Assembly: GCF_027286305.1 (NCBI RefSeq)
Contig: NZ_CP114599.1
Span: 744,001-808,000, forward strand
DNA from: Phenylobacterium sp. NIBR 498073
GTDB lineage: Bacteria; Pseudomonadota; Alphaproteobacteria; Caulobacterales; Caulobacteraceae
Reading direction: 5' to 3'
DNA: 64,000 nt
The notes beneath the pieces were generated by a model that was not told where the DNA came from, ran no database searches, and saw nothing but the letters and a program-made list of their open reading frames with translations. Each line of letters starts with the position of its first letter. Position 1 is the stretch's first letter. Positions 26,263 through 35,984 of this stretch are shown piece by piece. The translations under genes were made by a program, and so were the position numbers.

Positions 26263-26712
26263 TTAGGGCGCCAGCCGGTCCGTGATCGACCAGAGGCCGT
26301 CGACGACCGATTTCAGCGAGGCGGGATCCTGACCGTCCTTGGTCCAGAGCAGCCGCAGCGCGCTGACGTGGACGCTGATCGAGGTCCAGTCCTGACGCCC
26401 GTGCGTACGCTGGCGATCGACCAGTTCGCAGAGGCTGTAGCAGGCGTCGCAGAGCACGCGCTTGTCGAACAGCCCAGCGATGTCGAGGATCGCGGAGGCT
26501 TCCTCGTAGACAGCGTCGAGCGCTGCGGTCTGCTCGCGGGTCATCGCCTCGAGGCGGCCGATCATGTTGCCGAGCGATTTCATCGCATCGCCCGCATGCG
26601 CGGCCAGCTCGCGTTGGGCGCGCTCGTTGGCGATCCCGGCGGTCATGCCGCCCGGGCGGGCGACCTGTTCGGTCAAGCGGTACTTGACCTTGACGAATTC
26701 AGCTTCGCTCAC
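26263..26712 (-). CDS. cheE: CheE, last gene of the McpA-Che operon
   Basis: 149 residues, GTG start overlapping the cleA stop (GTGA). It is helical throughout, with SLGNMIGRLEAMTREQTAAL, LFDKRVLCDACYSLCELVDR and SISVHVSALRLLWTKDGQDP. Its identity rests mainly on position: it follows cleA/cheYIII at the end of an operon that matches the Caulobacter crescentus order gene for gene, plus similarity to the second copy at 25682-26155. It is cytosolic. Biochemical role not established. Confidence 0.8.
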   Translation of the reverse strand: MSEAEFVKVKYRLTEQVARPGGMTAGIANERAQRELAAHAGDAMKSLGNMIGRLEAMTREQTAALDAVYEEASAILDIAGLFDKRVLCDACYSLCELVDRQRTHGRQDWTSISVHVSALRLLWTKDGQDPASLKSVVDGLWSITDRLAP

Positions 26713-27305
26713 AGTTGCGCCTTCATCGGTTTCAGCAGCATGTCGATGTCGGACTGATCCATGTTCGGATCGGTCGCGGCTCCGACGTGCGTGGAGAGAT
26801 CGTCCTTGCGTCGGCCCTTGACGCCCAGCGGCGGGCCCATGTTCTTGAACCGGCGGTCAGGACCGACATAGCCCTCGGCGACGACCATCTGCCGTTCGTC
26901 CTTGGCCACCCAGAACACCCGCTGCAGCAGGATTTCGGGAGTGAACGGCCGCGAGACCACGAAGTTGGCGCCGGAGTCGCGGCTCTTCTCGACCATGCTG
27001 CGCGCGGCGTGGCCGGTCAGCATGATCACCGGAGTGAAGCGCGCGTTGTCGGGACCTTCGCGGCGCAGCCACCGCACCAGATCGTAGCCGTCCATGTCCG
27101 GCATGTGCGCATCGACGACGATCAGGTCGAGTTCCTGCGTCTTGATGATGTGCATCGCCTCGGCGCCGGTGGCCGCCTTGAACTGCTTGCGTACGCCGAA
27201 CCCGCGGAACATTGCGGTCAGTGCGTCCATGGCCTGCGAGTTCTGTTCGACCAGCAGGACCACCGATCGGTCGAGATTGATCCGGATCTTGGGATCGAGG
27301 GCCAT
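26709..27305 (-). CDS. cleA: CleA/CheYIII-like response regulator with degenerate receiver
   Basis: 198 residues; receiver domain ~12-135, then a basic tail (YVGPDRRFKN, GVKGRRKDDL). Phosphoacceptor D65 sits in VVDAHMPDMDGYD and T97 is kept. The N-terminal acidic pair, however, is E20-Q21 and the invariant lysine is R119 (SRPFTP), so Mg-dependent phosphorylation and signalling are doubtful. In Caulobacter the CheY-like Cle proteins bind c-di-GMP through an arginine-rich segment and act on the flagellar motor; CC0440 (CleA) occupies this operon position. The name here rests on synteny and the basic tail. It follows cheU after 11 bp. Confidence 0.82.
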   Translation of the reverse strand: MALDPKIRINLDRSVVLLVEQNSQAMDALTAMFRGFGVRKQFKAATGAEAMHIIKTQELDLIVVDAHMPDMDGYDLVRWLRREGPDNARFTPVIMLTGHAARSMVEKSRDSGANFVVSRPFTPEILLQRVFWVAKDERQMVVAEGYVGPDRRFKNMGPPLGVKGRRKDDLSTHVGAATDPNMDQSDIDMLLKPMKAQL

Positions 27306-27316
27306 CGGCGCGCCGC

Positions 27317-27682
27317 CTAGAAGAGGTCGAGGTCCCCGGCGTCGGCCGCCGCCCGCACCGGTCCCTCGCGGGTCACCCGCGCCAGCCGGTTGGCGAGGTC
27401 GCCGAGGGTGACGCCGGCCACGGCGTCGGTGAGGTCATAGACGTCGCTGTCGGCTTGGGCCGACAGCTTGCGGGTGAAGTTGGCCAGCGCGGCCAGATGC
27501 TGGGTCAGCACGTCGAGGGTCTGGGCCTCGTGCAGGGCGATGGCCAGCGGCTCGCCGCGGCTGGCGCGCACCAATTGGGTGACCAGGGTCTCCAGGCGGT
27601 CGCACAGCTCTCCGGCGTGCTCCAGCTCCTGGGCGATCGAGGCCAGCACCTCGGGGGTGCGGACGAGGGCGGATTGGCTCAT
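27317..27682 (-). CDS. cheU: CheU-like small helical chemotaxis-operon protein
   Basis: 121 residues, ATGA overlap with the cheD stop. It is almost entirely helical (SIAQELEHAGELCDRLETLV; LTQHLAALANFTRKLSAQAD) and acidic at the end (AADAGDLDLF). It occupies the position of cheU in the Caulobacter crescentus operon, between cheD and cheYIII. No enzymatic motif is visible. The short acidic, aromatic C terminus (GDLDLF) resembles the end of CheD here (EGSVELF). This could be a docking tail, which is speculative. Confidence 0.7.
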   Translation of the reverse strand: MSQSALVRTPEVLASIAQELEHAGELCDRLETLVTQLVRASRGEPLAIALHEAQTLDVLTQHLAALANFTRKLSAQADSDVYDLTDAVAGVTLGDLANRLARVTREGPVRAAADAGDLDLF

Positions 27683-28242
27683 CAGAACAGCTCCACGGAC
27701 CCTTCGTCCTCGACCGGCGCAGGGGCACGGGCCACAGGTTCGCGCAGACGGGTTAGTTCCGCGTTATCAGTGACGGTTCGTTGTTGCGCCCGGCCGGTGG
27801 TCGGCCAGTACTGCACACGCCGGGCGGCCAGGCCGCCCAGGCTGGACCCGACGACGGGAATGCCCTCGTCGCGCAGGAATTTCTCGGCGAAGGCGGCGTT
27901 CGAGGCGCCCACGTCCGACAACCCGCCGAACATCCGGGCCCCGCCGAACAGCTTGGCCTCCAGCCGGTCGCGACGGGCGCCCGAACGCAGCAGCTCGTTG
28001 ATCAGCAGTTCCATGGCGTAGGCCCCGTAACGGCGGCCCTCGTCCAGTCCCTCGGCCTTGCCGCTCGGCAGCAGGAAGTGGTTCATGCCCCCGACGCCAG
28101 TCTTCGGATCGCGCATGCACACCGCCACGCACGATCCGAGGATCGTGGTCAGCATGACATCGGGGTCGCTGGAGATGTGGTGCTCTCCCTGCACCACATG
28201 GATCCGTTTTCCCGGCCGTCCAGAGACGTTCTCGACGATCAT
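27682..28242 (-). CDS. cheD: CheD chemoreceptor glutamine deamidase
   Basis: 186 residues. The catalytic core is TTILGSCVAVCMRD, containing the active-site Cys, followed by the partner His in GVGGMNHFLLP; both are invariant in CheD. GARRDRLEAKLFGGARMFGG is also typical. CheD deamidates receptor glutamines and so prepares the methylation sites used by CheR and CheB, which are both encoded upstream. It overlaps cheY by ATGA on one side and cheU on the other. The last residues (EDEGSVELF) are acidic. Confidence 0.93.
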   Translation of the reverse strand: MIVENVSGRPGKRIHVVQGEHHISSDPDVMLTTILGSCVAVCMRDPKTGVGGMNHFLLPSGKAEGLDEGRRYGAYAMELLINELLRSGARRDRLEAKLFGGARMFGGLSDVGASNAAFAEKFLRDEGIPVVGSSLGGLAARRVQYWPTTGRAQQRTVTDNAELTRLREPVARAPAPVEDEGSVELF

Positions 28243-28628
28243 GTCAGGGGACCGAACACCGCTTCGATTTTTTCTTTGAGCGTCTGGGTGGTGAAGGGCT
28301 TCACCAGGTAGTTGTTCACGCCGAACTGCACCGCGCGCTGCACGAGTTCGCGGTCGGCGCGGCCGGTGAGCATGATCACCGCGGTCTTCGAGGTCGGGCC
28401 GTGGGCGCGGATCGCGCGCAGCAGGCCCAGCCCGTCGAGCTTGGGCATGTTGAAGTCGGTGATCACCAGGTTGGCCGGAGCGGCGATCAGCTGGCGCAGC
28501 GCTTCTTCGCCGTCGGGCGCCTCGCGCGTCTGGGTGATGCCCAGGGCGTGCAGGCTGGTGCGGATGAGCGAGCGCATCGTCTGCTGGTCGTCGACGATCA
28601 GGGTCTTGATGCTGACGGCGGTAGGCAT
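28239..28628 (-). CDS. cheY: CheY-type single-domain response regulator (CheYII position)
   Basis: 129 residues, receiver domain only. All functional residues are present: D13-D14, phosphoacceptor D58 (VITDFNMPKLDG), T88 (IMLTG) and K110 (LVKPF). It is presumably phosphorylated by the CheA of the same operon. It may bind the motor switch or act as a phosphate sink, as several alphaproteobacterial CheY paralogues do. ATGA overlaps link it to cheB and cheD. Confidence 0.9.
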   Translation of the reverse strand: MPTAVSIKTLIVDDQQTMRSLIRTSLHALGITQTREAPDGEEALRQLIAAPANLVITDFNMPKLDGLGLLRAIRAHGPTSKTAVIMLTGRADRELVQRAVQFGVNNYLVKPFTTQTLKEKIEAVFGPLT

Positions 28629-29665
28629 CAGGCGCTCCTATGGATGTCTGCAGCGGAGCAGAGGTTCAAGATGGACGGACCCATCCGCGAGAGGCCCACT
28701 TGCTTCTCGACGGCGCCGATTTCGAAGGCGACCCGCGGCATGCCGTAGACGACGCAGGAGGACTCGTCCTGGCCGAGCGTCCGGGCTCCCGCCTTGCGCA
28801 TGGCCAGCAGACCGGCGGCCCCGTCGCGGCCCATGCCGGTCAGGATCACGCCGACCGCGTGGCGGTTGAGCTTGGCGACCGAGTCGAACAGAACGTCGAC
28901 CGAGGGCCGGTGGCCGTTGACCGGTTCGCCCGCGCGCAGGCGGATCACCGGATGCGAGGCCGACAGCACTTCCATGTGCTGATCGCCGCCGGGGGCGATG
29001 TAGACGTGGCCCGGCTGCAGGCGGTCGCCGTCGCGGGCCTCGGTCACATGCGCGCCCGAGATGCGGTCCAGGCGCGCGGCGAAACTCTTGGTGAAGGTCG
29101 CCGGCATGTGCTGGGTGATCACCGTCGGCGGGCAGGTCTCCGGGAAGGTCGCCAGGATGGTCATCAGCGCCTCGACCCCGCCCGTGGACGATCCGATCGC
29201 CAGGATCGCGTCCGAGGCGCGATAGTCGCCGTCGCGCTCCACCGGCGTGGTCGGGCCGTTGTAGGGCTTCACCCGCGCCCGGGCCGCGGCCTTCACCTTG
29301 GCGGTGAGATCGTTGAAGGCTTCCTGCGCGGTGACCCCGCCGACCGGCTTGCCGACGCAATCGACGGCGCCGAGTTCCAGGGCCTCCAGGGTCACGTCCG
29401 CGCCGGCCTGGGTCAGGGTCGAGACCATCACCACCGGCGTCGGCCGCAGGCGCATGATCTTTTCCAGGAACTCCAGGCCGTTCATTTTCGGCATCTCGAT
29501 GTCGAGGGTGACGACGTCGGGATTGAGCTTCTTGATCTGTTCGCGGGCTTCCAGCGGGTCGTTGGCGAAGCCAAGGACCTCGATTTCGGGGTCGCGCTTG
29601 AGGGCGGCGGCGATCAGTCCGCGCATGGTGGCGCTGTCGTCGACGACGAGGACTCCGACGCTCAT
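28628..29665 (-). CDS. cheB: CheB receptor methylesterase
   Basis: 345 residues. The N-terminal receiver domain ([30 protein letters not shown]) is followed by a linker and the C-terminal methylesterase. The catalytic serine is in [11 protein letters not shown], the histidine in ITQHMPATF and the aspartate in [11 protein letters not shown]. When the receiver is phosphorylated by CheA, the enzyme removes receptor methyl groups and gives adaptation. The ATG at 29665 overlaps the cheR stop. A long in-frame extension into cheR is not real. Confidence 0.95.
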   Translation of the reverse strand: MSVGVLVVDDSATMRGLIAAALKRDPEIEVLGFANDPLEAREQIKKLNPDVVTLDIEMPKMNGLEFLEKIMRLRPTPVVMVSTLTQAGADVTLEALELGAVDCVGKPVGGVTAQEAFNDLTAKVKAAARARVKPYNGPTTPVERDGDYRASDAILAIGSSTGGVEALMTILATFPETCPPTVITQHMPATFTKSFAARLDRISGAHVTEARDGDRLQPGHVYIAPGGDQHMEVLSASHPVIRLRAGEPVNGHRPSVDVLFDSVAKLNRHAVGVILTGMGRDGAAGLLAMRKAGARTLGQDESSCVVYGMPRVAFEIGAVEKQVGLSRMGPSILNLCSAADIHRSA

Positions 29666-30543
29666 CGGGCGCCTCGCAGGGCGTAGGTGGTCAAGCCGGT
29701 GGTCTCGAACTGGCTGGCCGCGGGGCCGGACACGCGTTCCGAATGGCCGATGTACAGCGTGCCGCCGGGAACGAGCGCGGGCGCGAAGCGGCTCCAGATC
29801 CGCTCCTGGGTCGGCTCGTCGAAATAGATCACGACGTTGCGGCAGAAGATCACGTCGAACTTGCCCTTCATCGGCCAGTCGCCGATCAGGTTCAGCTCGC
29901 GGAAGGCCACCAGCTCGCGCAGCTCGTCGGCGACTTCCCAGCCCGCGCCGGACTTCTTGAACCACTTGCGGCGCAGGTCGAGCGGCACCGGGGCGACGGC
30001 GTCCTCGCGGTACACGCCGGCCTTGCCCTCGGCGATCATGTTCGGGTCGATGTCGGTGGCCAGGATCTTGACGTCCAGGCTCGCCGCTTCGGGCAGCGCG
30101 GTGAGCACGGTGATGGCCATGGAGTAGGGCTCCTGGCCGTTGGAGCAGGCCGCCGACCACAGCCGCACCCGGCCGCCGCGGCGCGCAGTCTCGGCCAGCT
30201 TCGGCATCACCACCTCGCGGAGGTGGTCGAAGTGGTGCGGCTCGCGGAAGTAGCGGGTCACGTTGGTGGTCAGCGCCGCCATCATCGCCTGGCGCTCGTC
30301 GACGCCCTGCTGGCCTTCGACCAGGCTGCAGTATTCGCGGAACGAGCGCAGGCCCAGCGTGCGCAGCCGCTTGGCCAGGCGCGAATAGACCAGCGCGGCC
30401 TTGCCCTCGGCCAGGGCGATCCCGGCGTGGCTGTGCAGGATGTTGGCGATTTTCTTGAAATCGTCCTCGGTGAACAGGAACTCGCCTTCGACCAGTCCGG
30501 CCGCGGCGCCGCCCCTGGCGCGCGTATCGACCGGGCTCGTCAT
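29662..30543 (-). CDS. cheR: CheR receptor methyltransferase
   Basis: 293 residues. The N-terminal helical receptor-binding domain carries [20 protein letters not shown] and EYCSLVEG. The SAM-binding Rossmann domain has [39 protein letters not shown] and LYIGHSE, all standard CheR signatures. It methylates glutamates of McpA and other receptors. It overlaps the cheW stop by ATGA. McpA encoded upstream ends in WEEF, a CheR-docking-type tail. Confidence 0.95.
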   Translation of the reverse strand: MTSPVDTRARGGAAAGLVEGEFLFTEDDFKKIANILHSHAGIALAEGKAALVYSRLAKRLRTLGLRSFREYCSLVEGQQGVDERQAMMAALTTNVTRYFREPHHFDHLREVVMPKLAETARRGGRVRLWSAACSNGQEPYSMAITVLTALPEAASLDVKILATDIDPNMIAEGKAGVYREDAVAPVPLDLRRKWFKKSGAGWEVADELRELVAFRELNLIGDWPMKGKFDVIFCRNVVIYFDEPTQERIWSRFAPALVPGGTLYIGHSERVSGPAASQFETTGLTTYALRGAR

Positions 30544-31016
30544 GCCGCTTCCGCCTCGGTCTCCGGCAGGACGCGGTCCAGCGAGATCAGGCTGACCATG
30601 CGCCCGTCGATGGCGAACAGGCCCTTCACGAAGGTCTTCACCTGGTCGCAGGCCACGTCCGGCGTCGGCTGCACCATGTCGTCGCTGACATTGATGATGT
30701 CGCTGACCGCCTCGACCAGCAGGCCGAGCGTGCGTCCGCCGACATTGACCACCATGATCACGTGGCGGGCGCTGGGCTCGCTGGTGGTGAGGCCCAGGCG
30801 CGCGCCCAGGTCCACGATCGGCAGCACCGCGCCGCGCAGGTTGATGACGCCCTTCATGTAGGATGGGGTGCGGGGCAGGGGCGTGGCCGGGGTCCAACCG
30901 CGGATTTCCCGGACCTGCATGATGTCGACGCAGAATTCCTGCTCGGCGATGCGGAAGGCGATCAGTTCGCGCCGCGCGCCGGCGGCGGAATGGGTCATCG
31001 GGTCGGTCATGCTCAT
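30540..31016 (-). CDS. cheW: CheW coupling protein
   Basis: 158 residues with the two-lobed CheW fold. Motifs are [41 protein letters not shown] and [15 protein letters not shown]. It links receptors to CheA in the polar array. The frame has two possible ATGs in the first four residues (MSMT); the first gives the 4-bp overlap with cheA and is preferred. Confidence 0.94.
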   Translation of the reverse strand: MSMTDPMTHSAAGARRELIAFRIAEQEFCVDIMQVREIRGWTPATPLPRTPSYMKGVINLRGAVLPIVDLGARLGLTTSEPSARHVIMVVNVGGRTLGLLVEAVSDIINVSDDMVQPTPDVACDQVKTFVKGLFAIDGRMVSLISLDRVLPETEAEAA

Positions 31017-33352
31017 CCGGCCATTCGCTTTTCGCTACGCGGCGCCGGTTTGCGCCGGTGCTGGGTGGTCACAAGGGCGTCGACGTCGAGGATCAGGGCG
31101 ACGCGGCCGTCGCCCAGGATGGTGGCGGCGGCGATGCCGTCGATCTGCTGGTAGTTGGCCTCGAGGCTTTTGATCACGACCTGGCGCTGGCCCTGGATGG
31201 CGTCGACCAGCAGGGCGGCTTTGCCGCCGCCTTCGCTCTCGACCAGGATGGCCACGCCTTGGCCGGCTTCCATCGGGCCGTCGCGGAAGCCCAGCGACAC
31301 GCCGACGTCGATCAGCGGGACGAAGGTGTCGCGGATGCGGATCACCGCGTCCTTGCCGCCGACATAGTGCACGTCCTCGGGGCGCGGGGTCAGGCTCTCG
31401 ACGATGGCCGACAGCGGCGCGACCAGGGTCTGCTCGGCGGCGGTCACCACCATGCCGTCCAGCACCGCCAGGGTCAGCGGCAGCGACATCGTGAACTTCG
31501 AGCCCTTGCCGGGTTCGGACGAGATCGAGATGCGGCCGCCCAGGCCCTGGATCGAGCGGCGGACCACGTCCATGCCGACGCCGCGGCCGGAAATGTCCGA
31601 GATGGTCTCGGCGGTCGAGAAGCCGGGCAGGAAGATCAGGTTGTCGGTCTCTTCGTCCGACAGCACCGCGTCCTCGGCGATCAGGCCCTTGTCGATGGCG
31701 ATGCCGCGCACGCGCTGGCGGTTGATGCCGCGGCCGTCGTCCTGGATCTCGATGACGATGCGGCCGCCACGGTGCAGGGCGCGCATGTGCACGACGCCTT
31801 CGGCCGGCTTGCCGGCTTCGGCGCGGCCCTCGGGCGTCTCCAGCCCGTGGTCGATGGCGTTGCGCAGCATGTGGGTGATCGGGTCGGTCAGGCGCTCGAT
31901 GACGGTCTTGTCGACCTCGGTGCCTTCGCCTTCCATGACCAGGCGCACGCGCTTGCCGACCATGTCGGCGACCTCGCGGACCAGGCGCGGCATACGCTGG
32001 AAGACGCTCTTCACCGGCTGGGCGCGGATGGCCATGACGCTGTCCTGGATTTCCCGGGTCAGCAGTTCCAGGTCTTCAAGACCGAGCACGACGTTCGACG
32101 AGCGGGCCAGGCCGCTTTCCAGAACGCGCTGGGACAGCATGGCTTGCTGGATGACCAGTTCGCCGACGGCGTTGATCAGCCGGTCGACGCGATCCAGGTC
32201 GACCCGGATCGTGGCCTGGGCCGGAGCGGCCGGAGCGTTGGCGTTGGCCGGCGCGGCGGCTTTCGCGGCGGCGGGCGCCTGGGCCGGCGCGGCCGCGGGG
32301 ACCGGGGGCGGCGTCGTGGCCGGGGCGGTGGTTTCGGCCCGGGCGCGGGCGATCAGCGCGGCCACGTCCATGTCGGCGGCCGGTTCGGGCTCTGGCGCAG
32401 GTTCAGGTTCGGCCGCGGCGACAAGGGCGTCGCCGGACACGCGGGCGAGCAGGGCGGCGAGGTCCAGCGGCGCCTCGGCGCTGGCCTTGGCCAGGTCGTC
32501 GTCGCTCGTCGGCAGGTCGGCCTTGGGGGCCGGCTCGTCGCCGCCTTCGCGGACGATCGACAGGGTGCAGTCGTCCTCGACGAACTCGAACACCTCGCGG
32601 ATCGCGGCTTCGTCGGCCTCGGTCGTCAGGCGGATAGACCAGCGCAGATAAGCGCTCTCGGCGGAAATCTGGTCCAGCGGCGGCAGGTCGCTGTCGTCCA
32701 GCGTCACCTGCGTTTCGCCCAGGCGGGCCAGTTCGCGCAGCAGCAGCCCGGCCTCGTTGGCCTTGGCGTACATCTCGGTCTTGGGCGCGAAATCGATGAT
32801 CCAGACGCCGCCCGCGGCGACCGCAGGTTCGGGCTCCAGCGCCACTGGCGGCGGCAGGTCGAAGTCCAGGGGCGGCGCGGCGGCTCCGGCGTCGTCGTCG
32901 ATCGAGACCGCCATCGGGACGAAGCCGAAGTCCTCGTCGTCCCCCAGGTCGCCGTCGTCCAGTCCCTCGTCGCCGATCAGCGACTTCAGTTCGGCGAGGA
33001 TGCCCGCCGAGCGGGCTTCATCCACCGTCGTGCCGTCGCGCGCGGCGGCCACGTGGTCGGCCAGCACGTCGAAGGCGCGCAGCAGGGTTTTGGCGACCTC
33101 GTCGGTCAGCTCCATCTTCTCGGAGCGCAGCTCGTCCATCACCGTCTCGAAGACGTGGGCGAAGCGGATCAGATCTTCCAGACCGAAGGCCCCGGCGCCG
33201 CCCTTGACGGAGTGCACAGCCCGGAACACCGCGTTGATGGTCTCGCTGTCGGCGTCGCCGGCCTCCATGGCCAGCAGACCCTGCTCGGCGTCGGTCAGGA
33301 GCTCGTCGCACTCCTGGAAGAAGGTCTGCTTGATGCTCTCGAACGGATCCAA
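31013..33352 (-). CDS. cheA: CheA histidine kinase
   Basis: 779 residues with a TTG start. P1: Hpt domain with phosphorylated H47 ([13 protein letters not shown]). P2 lies near residues 170-270, flanked by long Ala/Pro linkers (residues ~330-380). P3: dimerisation helices ([20 protein letters not shown]). P4: HATPase with [29 protein letters not shown] and [14 protein letters not shown]5: the C-terminal CheW-like domain ([31 protein letters not shown]). It autophosphorylates and feeds the CheY, CheB and possibly Cle receivers of the operon. The first residues [15 protein letters not shown] match the usual alphaproteobacterial start, supporting TTG. Confidence 0.95.
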   Translation of the reverse strand: MDPFESIKQTFFQECDELLTDAEQGLLAMEAGDADSETINAVFRAVHSVKGGAGAFGLEDLIRFAHVFETVMDELRSEKMELTDEVAKTLLRAFDVLADHVAAARDGTTVDEARSAGILAELKSLIGDEGLDDGDLGDDEDFGFVPMAVSIDDDAGAAAPPLDFDLPPPVALEPEPAVAAGGVWIIDFAPKTEMYAKANEAGLLLRELARLGETQVTLDDSDLPPLDQISAESAYLRWSIRLTTEADEAAIREVFEFVEDDCTLSIVREGGDEPAPKADLPTSDDDLAKASAEAPLDLAALLARVSGDALVAAAEPEPAPEPEPAADMDVAALIARARAETTAPATTPPPVPAAAPAQAPAAAKAAAPANANAPAAPAQATIRVDLDRVDRLINAVGELVIQQAMLSQRVLESGLARSSNVVLGLEDLELLTREIQDSVMAIRAQPVKSVFQRMPRLVREVADMVGKRVRLVMEGEGTEVDKTVIERLTDPITHMLRNAIDHGLETPEGRAEAGKPAEGVVHMRALHRGGRIVIEIQDDGRGINRQRVRGIAIDKGLIAEDAVLSDEETDNLIFLPGFSTAETISDISGRGVGMDVVRRSIQGLGGRISISSEPGKGSKFTMSLPLTLAVLDGMVVTAAEQTLVAPLSAIVESLTPRPEDVHYVGGKDAVIRIRDTFVPLIDVGVSLGFRDGPMEAGQGVAILVESEGGGKAALLVDAIQGQRQVVIKSLEANYQQIDGIAAATILGDGRVALILDVDALVTTQHRRKPAPRSEKRMAG

Positions 33353-33379
33353 CGGAGCGCTCCGGTTGGGGGGAAAGAT

Positions 33380-33745
33380 TTAGGCGGCGACCCGACGGAC
33401 GGCTTCGACCAGCTTCACGGGATTGAACGGCTTCACGATCCAGCCGGTGGCGCCGGCCGCGCGGGCCCGCTCCTTCTTGGCCGCGTCGCTTTCGGTGGTC
33501 AGCACCAGGATCGGCGTGGCGCGGTGATCGGGATTGGCGCGCACGCCCTCGATCACGCCGAAGCCGTCGAGGCGGGGCATGTTGATGTCGGTGATGACGA
33601 CGTCGGCGCCGTTGGCCTGCAGGACTTCCAGGCCCTCCACGCCGTCCACGGCCTGGATCACGGTGTATCCGGCCTGAACCAGGGCGTGGTTCAGCATTTC
33701 CCGCATGGTGCGGCTATCGTCGATCGTCAGGACGGTCTTGCTCAC
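33380..33745 (-). CDS. cheY: CheY-type single-domain response regulator (CheYI position)
   Basis: 121 residues, GTG start after AGGGGGA. Functional residues D9-D10, D53 (VITDINMPRLDG), T83 and K105 (IVKPFNP) are all present. It lies between the STAS protein and CheA, the position of CheYI in Caulobacter. Its closest look-alikes are CheYs encoded with CheA in STAS-cheY-cheA operons. It is probably the main CheA substrate in the operon. Confidence 0.92.
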   Translation of the reverse strand: MSKTVLTIDDSRTMREMLNHALVQAGYTVIQAVDGVEGLEVLQANGADVVITDINMPRLDGFGVIEGVRANPDHRATPILVLTTESDAAKKERARAAGATGWIVKPFNPVKLVEAVRRVAA

Positions 33746-33755
33746 GAGAATCCCC

Positions 33756-34037
33756 CTAGGACTCGAATTGCAGCTCGGGCGCGCCGAAGGCAGCCAATTG
33801 CTCTGAGAAGCCCGAAGACGGTTGATCCACAGTTAAGCTATGGCCGTCCTCGGACCAGATTTTGCGCGCCGACATCAAAACCTGCAGGCAGAGCCCGCCC
33901 AGGCGCGTCACCTGCGAGGCGTCGAGGCTCAGGGGACGGCCGCGCAGGGCCATCAGTTCAGCCCGCAGGGGCTCGGCCGCCTGCAGGTCCAGGATCGGCT
34001 GTAGGCTGACCACGGCGGGCGCCGTCGACTGCGTCAT
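33756..34037 (-). CDS. cheX: STAS domain protein (CheX position)
   Basis: 93 residues from the ATG at 34037, which has a well-spaced GGGGGGAG; a GTG two codons earlier is too close to that site. It is a STAS fold: PAVVSLQPILDLQAAEPLRA, then LSLDASQVTRLGGLCLQVLMSA with the conserved D-S/T region, and a final amphipathic helix. In Caulobacter this gene is called cheX although it is not the CheX phosphatase family; it lacks the ExxN motif. It may be an anti-sigma-antagonist-like scaffold. It sits between mcpA and cheY. Confidence 0.82.
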   Translation of the reverse strand: MTQSTAPAVVSLQPILDLQAAEPLRAELMALRGRPLSLDASQVTRLGGLCLQVLMSARKIWSEDGHSLTVDQPSSGFSEQLAAFGAPELQFES

Positions 34038-34073
34038 CTTCACTCCCCCCGAGGGGCCGCGTTGTGCGGCGCC

Positions 34074-35984
34074 CTAGAATTCTTCCCAACCGTCGGCCTC
34101 GGGCTCCGGCTTGCGGAGCGCCGAGCCGTCACGGCTCGACCGTCGCATCTGCGGGCTGGCGGCGGCCGGACGACGTCCGGCCGGAGCGGCCTGCACCTGG
34201 CCGATGTTGAACCGCGCGACGGACCCGGAGAGGGTTTCGGCCTCGCCCGCCAGGGCGTGGCTCGCCGCCGTCGATTCTTCGACCATGGCCGCATTCTGCT
34301 GCGTGACCTGATCCATTTGGTTAACGGCGGTGTTGACTTGTTGCAGGCCGACGGCCTGCTCCTGGGCGCTGGCCGCGATCTCCGAGACCAGGCTGTCGAT
34401 CTCGGCGACGCGGCTGACGATCCGCTGCAGAGCCTCGCCGGTCTCGCCGACCAGATGCACGCCCTGGCCGACCTGCTGGCTGGAGGCGCTGATCAAGGTC
34501 TTGATTTCCTTGGCCGCTTCGGCCGAGCGCTGGGCCAGGGCCCGCACTTCCGAGGCGACGACTGCGAAGCCGCGGCCCGCTTCGCCCGCTCGCGCGGCCT
34601 CGACCCCAGCGTTCAGCGCCAGCAGGTTGGTCTGGAAGGCGATCTCGTCGATCACCCCGATGATCTGGCTGATTTGTTGCGCCGATTGTTCGATTTCGCT
34701 CATCGCCGCGACGGCTTGCCTCACGACTTCGCCGCTCTTCTGGGCGTCACCGCGCGCCCCCAGCACCACGTCGCTGCAAGTCCGGGCGCCGCTGGCGGTC
34801 TTGTTGACCGTGGCGGTGATCTCGTCGAGCGCCGCGGCGGTCTCTTCCAGGCTGGCGGCCTGCTGCTCGGTGCGGCGCGACAGGTCGTCGGCGGCGATGC
34901 TGATCTCGCCGGCGCCGCTCTTGATGGCATGCACGTTGGAGATGACGACGCTCATGGCGTCCTGGAGCTGCACCATGGCGGCGTTGAAGTCGGTCTTCAG
35001 TTGCGCGGCGTCCGGGGCGAAGGGCGCGGTGATGCGGTGGGTCAGGTCGCCGTGGGCCAGCTTGCCCATGGCCTCAGCCAAGGCGCCGATGGCGACCGCG
35101 TCTTCCTCGGCCTTGCGGGCCTTTTCCTCTTCACGGGCGCGGCGCTCGGCTTCGGCGGCGGCGCGTTGCTCGGCCGTCTGACCTTCCAGGCGCAGCTTCT
35201 CGATGCCGGCTTCCTTGAACACCGCGACGGCCTGAGCCATCTCGCCGACCTCGTCCTTGCGGTCCATGGCCGGGACGATGGCGGTGAAGTCGCCCTGGGC
35301 CAGGCGGCGCATGGCGGCCGTCATTGCGGTCACCGGCGCGCCGATCATCCGGCTCAGCAGCCAGCCGAGGCCGACGGCGATCAGCACCGCCAGCGTCAGG
35401 CCGATCGCCAGGCTGGCGGTCGCGGTGCGCGAGGCGTTGATCTGCTCGGTCTGCAGGCGCGCCATTTCCTCGTTCATCGCCGTCTGGACCGCTTCCATGG
35501 CGTCTTCCGCCGGCGAGATCACCGAGTCGGCGGCGCCGTCGGGCCCGACCATGGCGATGGCCTGCGGCAGGGTGGCCGGGTCGGAGGCGAGTTGCACGCC
35601 AGCCTCGAAGACTTCAGCGTACCAGCGGTCGGCGGACGCTGCGGCGGTGTCGATCTTGGCGGCCAGTTCGGGGGTGTCGGTCAGACCGGCGCGGGCGGTC
35701 TCGAGGCGCTTCTTGAAGTTCGCGCGGTGCTTGTTCACACGCTCGACGTAATAGTCGTTCTTCGACAGCAGGTAGCCACGGTAGCTGTTCTCCTGGCGAG
35801 TCATGAAGAACTTGGCCTCGTCGAGCGCCGAGAGGACCTCGCGGCTTTCCTTGATCTGCACGCGCGCGACATCGAGCGTGTGCAGGTTGATCATCATGGC
35901 GCCGCCCATGCCGGCCATGGTCAACACCACCGCAGCAAAGCCCAGGGCCAGCTTGCGGGAGATCTTAAGGTTGTCGAGAAACAC
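34074..35984 (-). CDS. mcpA: Methyl-accepting chemotaxis protein, first gene of the operon
   Basis: 636 residues, GTG start. TM1 is ~11-31. The periplasmic CHASE3-like helical sensor has the [15 protein letters not shown] signature. TM2 is ~190-212 ([20 protein letters not shown]). A HAMP ([20 protein letters not shown]), a charged coiled coil and a second HAMP-like segment ([12 protein letters not shown]) follow. The signalling hairpin is [20 protein letters not shown]...[19 protein letters not shown]. It ends in DGWEEF, a CheR/CheB-docking type tail. Ligand not predictable. Confidence 0.93.
   Translation of the reverse strand: MFLDNLKISRKLALGFAAVVLTMAGMGGAMMINLHTLDVARVQIKESREVLSALDEAKFFMTRQENSYRGYLLSKNDYYVERVNKHRANFKKRLETARAGLTDTPELAAKIDTAAASADRWYAEVFEAGVQLASDPATLPQAIAMVGPDGAADSVISPAEDAMEAVQTAMNEEMARLQTEQINASRTATASLAIGLTLAVLIAVGLGWLLSRMIGAPVTAMTAAMRRLAQGDFTAIVPAMDRKDEVGEMAQAVAVFKEAGIEKLRLEGQTAEQRAAAEAERRAREEEKARKAEEDAVAIGALAEAMGKLAHGDLTHRITAPFAPDAAQLKTDFNAAMVQLQDAMSVVISNVHAIKSGAGEISIAADDLSRRTEQQAASLEETAAALDEITATVNKTASGARTCSDVVLGARGDAQKSGEVVRQAVAAMSEIEQSAQQISQIIGVIDEIAFQTNLLALNAGVEAARAGEAGRGFAVVASEVRALAQRSAEAAKEIKTLISASSQQVGQGVHLVGETGEALQRIVSRVAEIDSLVSEIAASAQEQAVGLQQVNTAVNQMDQVTQQNAAMVEESTAASHALAGEAETLSGSVARFNIGQVQAAPAGRRPAAASPQMRRSSRDGSALRKPEPEADGWEEF

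Noticed and set aside
31058..34009. 983-codon open frame on the plus strand
   Set aside because: Antisense to cheA, cheY and cheX; low-complexity His/Asp/Gly translation.
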